Source of the DNA: Synergistales bacterium
Lineage (GTDB): Bacteria > Synergistota > Synergistia > Synergistales > Aminobacteriaceae
Assembly: GCA_025997955.1 (NCBI GenBank)
Contig: BNVH01000088.1
Location: 1 to 12,337, forward strand
Reading direction: 5' to 3'
DNA length: 12,337 bases
Shown here: positions 6,341 to 12,337 of the stretch, one piece after another
How the letters are laid out: each line of letters opens with the position of its first letter
Numbering within the stretch: the stretch's first letter is position 1
Made by a program: the position numbers and the translations under genes
The notes under the pieces: model-generated
What the model saw: only the letters and a program-made list of their open reading frames with translations
The model's database searches: none
Told to the model about the DNA's origin: nothing

Positions 6341-6880
6341 TTGAATATTAAGAGTTTTCCGATAAAAATGGACGAGGGCACGGCGCGTGAGATGTCGGAG
6401 GGGGGCAATTTTATCACAAAGCTCCTGTTCCGCAAAAAGACGCCTGTGGAGCTTCGTCGTGTTTTCATCGAAAACCGGATAATGACGTTCACCATAACGT
6501 ATCACCCGTCCATAATCGCGCGGATTTTCAGAAAAAACCAGACGCCCAAGACGAGCAAAATCGTCATGATAGGCAACGGCTCGACTTGCGGCGTCTCATA
6601 TTACGACGGCAGGGAATTGGAGATAATAGACATGGAAGTCGACCCCGAAGAGGTTCAGGCTTCGGATTTCTCGGACGAGGCGCTAATCACGAGAGGAAAC
6701 GCGTTGGCTCGGAGAATACTGCGCCGGAGGGTGGGCGGAAATATTTCGCTCGACGTGGCGGAAATCAAAAGCGTATATCGCCCCTACTATGTGGCGTTTT
6801 ACGGGACTCTCGTCGAGGGTACAAAGGTTCGTTATATGCCGATTCCGGCCGACGGCAACGTCGTGAAGAGGACGTTCTGA
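6341..6880 (+). CDS. Conserved-looking protein of unknown function (179 aa)
   Basis: I do not recognise this protein. It has no signal peptide, membrane segment or cysteine cluster (one Cys, in NGSTCGVSYYDG near ~83), so it should be cytoplasmic. The N-terminal half is basic, the middle (~100-118) very acidic. The C-terminal third has alternating hydrophobic strands (VYRPYYVAFYGTL, VRYMPIPADG) suggesting a small beta-rich domain. The start is TTG at 6341, supported by an excellent GGGGGGAG six bases upstream; no better ATG exists. It lies between the symporter pair and the lyase, 38 bp upstream of the lyase start, so it may act with the lyase or bind the substrate. Codon-level coherence and strong initiation signals make it a real gene. 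Confidence 0.75.
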   Translation: MNIKSFPIKMDEGTAREMSEGGNFITKLLFRKKTPVELRRVFIENRIMTFTITYHPSIIARIFRKNQTPKTSKIVMIGNGSTCGVSYYDGRELEIIDMEVDPEEVQASDFSDEALITRGNALARRILRRRVGGNISLDVAEIKSVYRPYYVAFYGTLVEGTKVRYMPIPADGNVVKRTF

Positions 6881-6918
6881 CGCGACTGGCGTTTTCAGAA
6901 GAGAGGGTGAAACTGAGT

Positions 6919-8460
6919 TTGAACAGAGCGGGGGAAATCAAAGAAGTCATTCTGGGCGACCTCATACGGCTTGACGACATTGTCGCGGTCGCCAGATGGG
7001 GCGCGAAGGTGAAGTTCGGCGAAGAATACAAGAAGAGGGTTAATGACTGTAGGGCGCTCGTGAGTCGTTTTGTCGCGGAAAAACGCAGGATGTACGGGAT
7101 AACAACAGGACTTGGAGAAAACGTGAAGCGCGCGATACCAGAGGATGACACGATACGTTGTCAGGAAAACACGCTTTTGACACACTGCGTGTCAGTCGGC
7201 GAGCCGCTTGACGAGGAAGCGGTGCGCGCCATCATGTTCATGCTGCTGGCTAATATGGGAACCGGTTACTCCGGCCCGAGGCTCGAACTTCTCGAGCGAA
7301 TCGCGGAGATGCTGAACAAGAGAGTGACGCCCTGGACCCCCAGACACGGTTCAGTCGGCTATCTTGCCCTTGAGGCGCACATAGGGCTTGTTCTGCTTGG
7401 CAAGGGAAAAGCCTGGCACGACGGAATCCTGTTGGATGGCGGAGAAGCTCTGAAGCGGGCCGGTATTGAACCGATAATTCTGAGTTACAAGGAGGGCCTC
7501 TGCTTAACTAACGGGGTAACCTCCGTCACAGCGCTTGGCGCGCTTGCGGCTTATGACGCGAGGAATCTCGTTGAGACCGCCGACGTGGTGGCCTCCTGTT
7601 CGCTTGAAGTCCTCAGAGCAAACCTCAGCGCTTTCAGCGAAAAGGCGATGAGCGTCAAAAAACAGCCCGAGCAGAGCGTAACGGCGAGCCATGTGCGCGA
7701 GATATTGAAAGACAGCGATTACCTCAAAAAATTCGGGGGGCGTAATCTCCAGGACGCGTTATCCATGCGCTGCGTCCCTCAGGCTCACGGCGCGTCCCGG
7801 AGGACAATAGCGGACGGCGCGGAGGTAATAAAAAATGAGCTCAACTCCTGCACCGACAACCCCATAGTGCACCCGTCCGGAGAGGTTATAAGCGCCTGCA
7901 ACGCCGATTCGGGCTACGTTGGCATAGAGAGCGATTCGATATGTATAGCCGTGGCTTATCTGGCTAAAATCTCAGAACGCAGGACCGACAGACTTGTAAA
8001 CGAACACGTGAGCGGTCTGCCGCCTTTCCTCGTATCCAACCCTGGGACAAACAACGGATACATGATAGTACAGTACGCGTCAGCCGGACTGCTTGGGGAA
8101 ATACGCTTACTCGCGCACCCGGCGTCGGTTGACTCGGTCCCGACCTGCGCGCTGCAAGAGGATTACGTCGGTATGGGATACAACTCGGTTCTCAAAGCGA
8201 GAAAAGCCGTCGAGCTCGCGGAGTACGTCCTGGGCAACGAGCTTCTCTGCGCGGCGCAAGCCGCCGATTTGTGCCGAAATGATGGGGCGCGAATGTCTAC
8301 GGTTACGTCAGAAGTCGCGTCCGCCGTGAGAGAGCGCGCGCCATTCATGAAAGACGACCATTACATATCGCCAGACTTGGAATGGGCGCGCGAAATAGTG
8401 CACTCCGGCAGGGCGCGTGGCATAGCCGAGAAGTCGATAGGCTCCATGATCGAGCCCTAA
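6919..8460 (+). CDS. MIO-less aromatic ammonia-lyase homologue (ergothionase-like)
   Basis: A 513-residue member of the histidine/phenylalanine ammonia-lyase fold. Family blocks are present in order: catalytic-Tyr loop YGITTGLG (~59-66), NTLLTHCVSVGEPL (~84-97), KEGLCLTNG (~191-199), QDALSMRCVPQ (~278-288), ELNSCTDNP (~307-315), ERRTDRLVN (~353-361), GLPPFL...NPG (~366-376), QEDYVGMG (~413-420). The cofactor segment, normally GSVG-ASGDLAPL-x-H, reads GSVGYLALEAH (144-154), so the Ala-Ser-Gly that cyclises to MIO is absent. The usual NFHGE block is NADSG (~328-332). The enzyme therefore cannot use MIO chemistry. Ergothionase is a known MIO-free relative that eliminates trimethylamine from ergothioneine, and the MttB homologue in this operon fits a trimethylammonium substrate. 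Start: TTG 6919 with GGTGA 8 bases upstream; GTG 6907 is the alternative. The earlier open frame only overlaps the preceding gene. Fold assignment firm; substrate inferred. Confidence 0.85.
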   Translation: MNRAGEIKEVILGDLIRLDDIVAVARWGAKVKFGEEYKKRVNDCRALVSRFVAEKRRMYGITTGLGENVKRAIPEDDTIRCQENTLLTHCVSVGEPLDEEAVRAIMFMLLANMGTGYSGPRLELLERIAEMLNKRVTPWTPRHGSVGYLALEAHIGLVLLGKGKAWHDGILLDGGEALKRAGIEPIILSYKEGLCLTNGVTSVTALGALAAYDARNLVETADVVASCSLEVLRANLSAFSEKAMSVKKQPEQSVTASHVREILKDSDYLKKFGGRNLQDALSMRCVPQAHGASRRTIADGAEVIKNELNSCTDNPIVHPSGEVISACNADSGYVGIESDSICIAVAYLAKISERRTDRLVNEHVSGLPPFLVSNPGTNNGYMIVQYASAGLLGEIRLLAHPASVDSVPTCALQEDYVGMGYNSVLKARKAVELAEYVLGNELLCAAQAADLCRNDGARMSTVTSEVASAVRERAPFMKDDHYISPDLEWAREIVHSGRARGIAEKSIGSMIEP

Positions 8461-8492
8461 ATCGACAAGTAACGTAAGAGAGGGGCGCTGAA

Positions 8493-9791
8493 ATGATAAA
8501 ACTGACGCCGGAAGAAGAACAGACTCTTAGCGGGCGCTACGGCATTCTTAGGCAAAAAGCCCTCGAAAATATCGTGAGCTACGCCGAGGTCCTCGGCGCC
8601 AGAGAGTTGTGCAAGGTCACGAAAGCCACGGTATTCTGCGGGAGACACGAGTATCTCGACGCGTGCGGCAAAGACGACTTCGACGAGGTTTTTTCGCGCG
8701 CGCAGCTTGGGAGTGACGAGACGGTCAAGTTTGATTCTCTATATCCGTCGTGCCATGTCCAGTCGTGCGTAGGCCCTTGCGAAGACAAGAAAAACCGGGA
8801 GTTCAGGCAAAGCGACGCGCTCTTTACGGTGAACCGCCATTACTTGGACAGAGCTAAAGAAGCGGGCGTAACTATAGTCGGAACCTGTTCTCCCTACCTA
8901 AACGGCTGGATCCCGATTCCGGGCGAACACTTCGTAACCACGGAGTCCGGTATGACTATACTGGGTAATTCTCTCTGGGGGGCGTGCTGTAACTCGGACG
9001 GCATCGAGGCGGCTTTCTGGTCGGCCATCTGCGGAAGAACTCCTCTTTGGGGCAAACACACGCGCGAAGGCAGAAGGGGAAACGTGCGCGTGCGAGTCGA
9101 CGCGAGTCCAAAAAGCCCCGTGGACTGGGACATCATGGGCAAGACTATAGGGGACAGACTTCCCGTCAATGCCGTCCCTGTAATAACCGTAGATTTTTCG
9201 CAAGTCTCTTTTAATAATTTAAGACAATTCGTCACCGCCATAGCGGTTTCAAGCAACTGTGAGATGTGTCACATCCCTGGCGTCACCTACGACGCGAGGA
9301 GCGAAGCCGAGGCGTTTGCCGGGAAAATACCGAGTTATTCGATAGATATTTCCGTAGACGACATGAACAGAACATACGAAAAAATCTGCACGCCAAAATC
9401 GGGCAAAGTGGGGCTTGTCTCGCTCGGTTGCCCTCATTACGACATCTACCAGATAAAAAAGGCGGTAGACTATCTTAAAGGCAGGAAAGTCGCGCCAGGC
9501 GTCAACTTCCAGATATGGACAACCTATCCGATAAAAGCCGTAGCCGAGGCCAACGGGTATCTTGACGCCATAAGAGAAGCGGGCGGCGACATCTATACCG
9601 GCACTTGTCCGACCACGATAGGCCGCGTATTTTTGGAGCAGTTCGAGGGTCTGGTATTCGATAGCGTAAAACAAAGCGGCAGCGTCCGCTCTTCCGTGTC
9701 GGCGCCAAACTACATAGGCGATATGGAGCGCTGTCTTGACGCCGCCGTATCTGGAGTCTGGAAGGAGGATTATCGTTGGAAAATGTCGTGA
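8493..9791 (+). CDS. Aconitase X (AcnX) large catalytic subunit
   Basis: A 432-residue protein of the AcnX/DUF521 family, Fe-S (de)hydratases related to aconitase. Characterised members are cis-3-hydroxy-L-proline dehydratase and archaeal phosphomevalonate dehydratase. Matching features: N-terminal MIKLTPEEEQTLSGRYG, Cys132 in TCSPYLNG, the NSLWGACCNSDG and AICGRTPLWG stretch (~159-187) corresponding to the usual NSVLGARTNREGG block, GCPHYD (~312-317), and TGTCPTTIG with Cys372. The three Cys (132, 313, 372) are the expected cluster ligands. Odd features are a Cys-rich SCHVQSCVGPC (~87-96) where family members usually have a conserved VH-containing stretch, and the substituted ARTN block. It may thus act on a different substrate. 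The ATG at 8493 has GAGAGGGG about 9 bases upstream. Its 3' end overlaps the small-subunit gene by 16 bp. Probable role: hydrating or dehydrating a product of the lyase reaction. Confidence 0.85.
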   Translation: MIKLTPEEEQTLSGRYGILRQKALENIVSYAEVLGARELCKVTKATVFCGRHEYLDACGKDDFDEVFSRAQLGSDETVKFDSLYPSCHVQSCVGPCEDKKNREFRQSDALFTVNRHYLDRAKEAGVTIVGTCSPYLNGWIPIPGEHFVTTESGMTILGNSLWGACCNSDGIEAAFWSAICGRTPLWGKHTREGRRGNVRVRVDASPKSPVDWDIMGKTIGDRLPVNAVPVITVDFSQVSFNNLRQFVTAIAVSSNCEMCHIPGVTYDARSEAEAFAGKIPSYSIDISVDDMNRTYEKICTPKSGKVGLVSLGCPHYDIYQIKKAVDYLKGRKVAPGVNFQIWTTYPIKAVAEANGYLDAIREAGGDIYTGTCPTTIGRVFLEQFEGLVFDSVKQSGSVRSSVSAPNYIGDMERCLDAAVSGVWKEDYRWKMS

Positions 9792-10201
9792 TAAAGGGCA
9801 GAGGCGCAATCCCCGGTAAGGCTTCGGGTCACGCGCTGGTCTGTCCGTCCAGCATTACAGGCTGGGGAGGGATAGATCCCGTTTCAGGCGTAATCAAAGA
9901 ATATGACAACGTAAACAAAGGCGAGAGTATAAAGGATAGAATATTGGTAATGCCAGGCAGCAAAGGCTCAAACGGATGGTCATGTTATTTTAGCGTTACA
10001 AGAACGAGCGGCGCCGCCCCGCGCGGCTTCCTGTTCACCAACGTTGACTCCAGCTGCGCCGTTGCCGCGGTTTGTCTCAAGATTCCGACCGTTGTAGATT
10101 TTCCTTCGTCAAGCGACCCGTGCCTTGTCATAGAAAACGGCGACTACGTCGAAATGGACGGCGGCACGGGCGAAGTGACCATCACAAAAAATCCGAGTTA
10201 A
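9776..10201 (+). CDS. Aconitase X small (swivel, DUF126) subunit
   Basis: A 141-residue swivel-domain subunit that completes the AcnX active site. It has the family opening IKGRGAIPGKASGHALV, the GWGGIDPVSG motif (~29-38), and GSKGSNG (~61-67), where the family has a Gly/Ser-rich loop carrying the catalytic Ser; Ser65 is the candidate. The start is TTG at 9776, placed 7 bases after a perfect AAGGAGG (9762-9768) that lies inside the large-subunit gene. The two reading frames overlap by 16 bp, so translation is coupled and the subunits should be made in equal amounts. The MttB-homologue gene follows after 14 bp, its ribosome site adjoining this stop codon. Confidence 0.87.
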   Translation: MENVVIKGRGAIPGKASGHALVCPSSITGWGGIDPVSGVIKEYDNVNKGESIKDRILVMPGSKGSNGWSCYFSVTRTSGAAPRGFLFTNVDSSCAVAAVCLKIPTVVDFPSSSDPCLVIENGDYVEMDGGTGEVTITKNPS

Positions 10202-10215
10202 GGAGTAGGTGCGCC

Positions 10216-11622
10216 ATGTTCAGCTCTCGCGTCAAGTCGTCGGAAATTCAAAATATTCATGAGCGTACGCTTTGGGTGCTCGAAAACGTCGGAGTGATAT
10301 TCGAGTCTCCTGACGCGATAGCGCTCTTTTCGAGGCACGGAGCCAAAGTAGACGGAACTAAGGTGTATATGAGCGAGGCGCTGATCAAACAAGCTCTGTC
10401 GTCGGTCGTTCGTTCCTTCACTGTACACGGCCTTTCGTCCTCTGTCGAGATAGGCGGGGGAAGGCCCGTTCTTACGGGTCCTTCAAGCGCGATCACGATA
10501 TTGAAAAAGGGTGAGCGCGCGACCGAACCGACAGGGGCAGACTTTGTCGACACGCTCAGACTGAACGACTCAAGCCGCGTCATGTCGATGGTGAACAGCC
10601 AGCATATATACGCGCGCGACATACCGATTCATGAGTCTCCCAGCATAAAGACAGCTCTGGCGCTGCAAAACTCAGGCAAGCCTGTGATAACGTACTGTAG
10701 CACGTACCAGGAGTCGGCGCTTTCTCTCGCCGTCGCTAAAGAATTTTACGGAAATCCGGGCCATTATTACGCTTTGGGGGTAGGGAACATGATATCGCCT
10801 CTCAAGTATTCGAGGGAGTCCGTTGGGGCTATTGACGCATACGTCGAGTTTGCTCAGCCGATTGTGCTCGCTTGTTGCGCCAGCATGGGCATGACGAGCC
10901 CTGTCACGATAGGCGGAACGCTCGTCCAGACAAACGCGGAAGTTCTTGCCGGCATAATCTACGCGCAGTTAAAGAGACCCGGATTGCCCGTAGTCTATGG
11001 AAACGTGAGCGCATCCCTCGATATGAGATTTGCGACCAGCGCAATTGGTTCTTATGAGGCCATAGCTCTCATTCCCTATATAAAGGCGCTTGGCGAGTTC
11101 TACAAAATGCCGGTGAGGTGCGGGGGGGCGTTATCGGACAGCAAAGAAGTAGATTTTCAGGCCGGAGCGGAATCGGCCGTAGCGGCGGCCACAACCATAG
11201 CGAACGGCATTGATTTCGCCATGCACATGGCGGGAGAGGTAAACAGCTACAACACCTATTCGATGGAAAAACAGGTGTTGGACGAGGAAATCATAGAGCG
11301 CTGCGTTTTTCTCGGCGAGATGGACTTCTTTTCGGGCGGCGACACGGATATCGAGACGATAGAAAACGTAGGCCCGGGCGGCCAGTTCCTGATGGAGGAA
11401 CAGACTCTCGAAAAATACAAAGAGAGCTCCTATATACCTAAGCTCTCAAACAGAGAGACATACTCAAGCTGGGAGGCGTCCGGCGGAAAACCCATCGAAC
11501 AGGCCGCTTCTGAAGAAGTCGCAAGAAGGCTTGCCTCTCACCAAAAACCGGCTTTGTCACCGAGTCAACGCGCTTTTACGGACAAAATTTGCGGCGCTTT
11601 CGGCAAAAAAGACAATAGCTGA
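10216..11622 (+). CDS. MttB-family (trimethylamine methyltransferase-like) protein
   Basis: A 468-residue TIM-barrel methyltransferase homologue of the MttB superfamily, cytoplasmic. The opening SSEIQNIHERTLWVLENVG and later AGAKVDG-like, LTGPSSAI, NSQHIYARD, SMGMTSPVTIGGTL and AGEVNSYNTYS stretches fit the family, and length is close to the usual 470-500. There is no in-frame TAG, so it lacks pyrrolysine. Characterised non-pyrrolysine members (for example glycine betaine methyltransferase MtgB) move a methyl group from a quaternary amine to a corrinoid protein, whereas pyrrolysine members use trimethylamine. No corrinoid protein or activator gene is in this window. The start ATG at 10216 has AGGAG about 10 bases upstream, overlapping the AcnX small-subunit stop. 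It is the last gene of the operon. Likely substrate: the betaine taken up, or its trimethylamine product. Confidence 0.88.
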   Translation: MFSSRVKSSEIQNIHERTLWVLENVGVIFESPDAIALFSRHGAKVDGTKVYMSEALIKQALSSVVRSFTVHGLSSSVEIGGGRPVLTGPSSAITILKKGERATEPTGADFVDTLRLNDSSRVMSMVNSQHIYARDIPIHESPSIKTALALQNSGKPVITYCSTYQESALSLAVAKEFYGNPGHYYALGVGNMISPLKYSRESVGAIDAYVEFAQPIVLACCASMGMTSPVTIGGTLVQTNAEVLAGIIYAQLKRPGLPVVYGNVSASLDMRFATSAIGSYEAIALIPYIKALGEFYKMPVRCGGALSDSKEVDFQAGAESAVAAATTIANGIDFAMHMAGEVNSYNTYSMEKQVLDEEIIERCVFLGEMDFFSGGDTDIETIENVGPGGQFLMEEQTLEKYKESSYIPKLSNRETYSSWEASGGKPIEQAASEEVARRLASHQKPALSPSQRAFTDKICGAFGKKDNS

Positions 11623-11642
11623 ATAGGCGAGCCAATTAAACT

Positions 11643-11758
11643 ACAAAACTACAACAGATTCTGAGCGAACCGGACGCCATACCGGCCGACGCCGTATTAG
11701 TGGACGCGTCCCGAATCCCAACCCGTCTCAAAAAATCTGGAACTACGACGAAAAATAA
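11643..11758 (+). pseudogene. Short frameshifted coding remnant
   Basis: Right after the MttB stop, one frame reads KLQQILSEPDAIPADAVLVD (ending in AS), and from 11714 another frame reads NPNPSQKIWNYDEK to TAA at 11756. Together they look like the C-terminus of a larger protein with one frameshift near 11709-11714 and no start. The family is unknown to me. It may be a rearrangement scar. Confidence 0.3.
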
Positions 11759-11774
11759 CGTATCCGGCAAATAG

Positions 11775-11812
11775 AATTCGCGCCCCCGGTTAATCAAGGG
11801 GCGCGAATTTTT
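11775..11812 (+). terminator. Rho-independent terminator of the betaine-type operon
   Basis: A 12-bp perfect stem AATTCGCGCCCC (11775-11786) with its complement (11798-11809), an 11-base loop, and a T run (five T) at the 3' side. It lies 153 bp after the MttB stop with no other promoter between, so it closes the operon. Confidence 0.85.
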
Positions 11813-11831
11813 GTTGTGCTGTATTTTTGGT

Positions 11832-11860
11832 TTGTTTTACGCTTGTCCGGTTGTTATAAT
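11832..11860 (+). promoter_or_regulatory. Orphan sigma-70 promoter-like sequence
   Basis: TTGTTT (11832-11837), 17-base spacer, perfect TATAAT (11855-11860) on the plus strand. Downstream there is no convincing plus-strand gene; transcription would run antisense into the Rpn-like gene. It could be a leftover from a lost gene or an antisense promoter. Confidence 0.35.
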
Positions 11861-11939
11861 GTCTATAAATTTATATGACTCGTATGATGAAGATACTATA
11901 GGGTTGCTTCAGTCAGAGACGGGCGGCCATTTGCTGCCC

Positions 11940-12337
11940 CTACTTCATCGCCATGACTTCATCCAAAGACAGGCCGGAGCTTTTGGCAATAATATCCGGC
12001 GCCACGTTATTTGCAAGGAGATTTATTGCCATTTCTCTACGCCCTTCCTCTATCCCCTTCTCTATCCCCTCTCTGAGTCCCTTCTGATAAATAGGCCCCA
12101 CGGTCAGCTTCCAGTTCATGATAGCGTCATCACGCTGACGGGCTCTCTCCTGTTCCGCGTGGTCGCGTTTGAATATCTCGCCTATAGTGATGGCCTTGGC
12201 TATCATCGGTTCTTCTTTGGATATGCGCTCCATAACTTCACCTCCACAGTTATTCAAAAACAACACCCACTTATCCTCTTTGCTCAGGCTGTCAAACGTC
12301 GCGTCGTTCAGTAAATCCGTTATCTTTGGGACTTCGA
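11940..12337 (-). CDS. Rpn-family (PD-(D/E)XK) transposase-like nuclease, partial
   Basis: C-terminal 132 residues of a gene that enters the window from the right edge on the minus strand; the frame is open to base 12337, starting ...EVPKITDLLNDATF. Recognisable family features are the DKWVLFLNN segment, the charged helix with repeated EGIEKGIEEGRRE, and the closing NLLANNVAPDIIAKSSGLSL, matching the usual NLLKMGLxxEEIAKATGLSxEEI tail of recombination-promoting nucleases (DUF4351/PD-(D/E)XK family). These are multicopy genes in many gut anaerobes. The catalytic PD-(D/E)XK domain lies outside this window. A GTG at 12266 is in frame but internal, not the start. Confidence 0.75.
   Translation of the reverse strand, partial: EVPKITDLLNDATFDSLSKEDKWVLFLNNCGGEVMERISKEEPMIAKAITIGEIFKRDHAEQERARQRDDAIMNWKLTVGPIYQKGLREGIEKGIEEGRREMAINLLANNVAPDIIAKSSGLSLDEVMAMK

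Noticed and set aside
6586..6918. N-terminal extension of the lyase by about 111 residues
   Set aside because: The frame is open but overlaps the 179-residue gene, encodes an Arg/Gly-rich out-of-frame peptide, and the family N-terminus and a ribosome site fit a start at 6919 (or 6907).
9249..9809. 186-residue minus-strand frame opposite AcnX
   Set aside because: Antisense of two well-supported genes with no recognisable features.
10216..11622. Pyrrolysine-containing MttB
   Set aside because: The frame runs to full length with no in-frame TAG, so no amber read-through is involved.
11811..12314. 167-residue plus-strand open frame
   Set aside because: It is the antisense of the Rpn-like gene, begins inside the terminator tail, and has no family features or ribosome site.

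Overview
The window looks like a chromosomal segment of an anaerobic, amino-acid-fermenting bacterium. A gut-type Synergistota is my best guess, from the mix of an Fe-S protein, a sodium:solute symporter, a MttB-family methyltransferase and an aconitase X pair, but no marker gene fixes the taxonomy. Shine-Dalgarno sequences are strong and TTG starts are unusually frequent.

Left edge (1-1300): a decayed mobile-element scar next to a tRNA cluster. From the left, all on the minus strand, there is a truncated RelE/YafQ-type toxin fragment overlapping an intact antitoxin-like gene, the broken 3' end of a P4-type tyrosine integrase (nonsense codon plus frameshift), a strong hairpin terminator, and four tRNA genes. 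In transcription order these are Arg-TCT, His-GTG, Arg-TCG and Lys-CTT. A near-consensus promoter precedes them.

Middle left (1440-3450): a minus-strand pair, an FCD-type GntR regulator followed by an M20D amidohydrolase. It is divergent from the main operon, with A/T- and G-rich direct repeats and a 14-bp palindrome in the control regions.

Main operon (3637-11622, plus strand), closed by a strong terminator at 11775-11812. In order: a multi-cluster Fe-S protein, an SSF sodium symporter, an 80-residue two-helix membrane protein, a 179-residue protein I do not recognise, a histidine/phenylalanine ammonia-lyase homologue, the large and small subunits of an aconitase X (AcnX) enzyme, and a MttB-family methyltransferase homologue. 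Gaps are short (13-55 bp), and the two AcnX genes overlap.

The key observation is that the lyase lacks the Ala-Ser-Gly triad that normally forms the MIO cofactor; the segment is also three residues shorter than in canonical members. MIO-free members of this fold include ergothionase, which eliminates trimethylamine from ergothioneine. A MttB homologue without an in-frame amber codon, the class that demethylates quaternary amines, sits in the same operon. I therefore infer uptake and breakdown of a trimethylammonium betaine (ergothioneine or a relative). Import would be by the symporter with its small partner, C-N cleavage by the lyase, hydration or dehydration by AcnX, methyl removal by the MttB homologue, and electron transfer by the Fe-S protein. 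The substrate is inferred, not shown.

Right edge (11623-12337): a short frameshifted coding remnant, the operon terminator, an orphan promoter-like sequence, and the 3' part of an Rpn/PD-(D/E)XK transposase-like nuclease gene that runs off the window.
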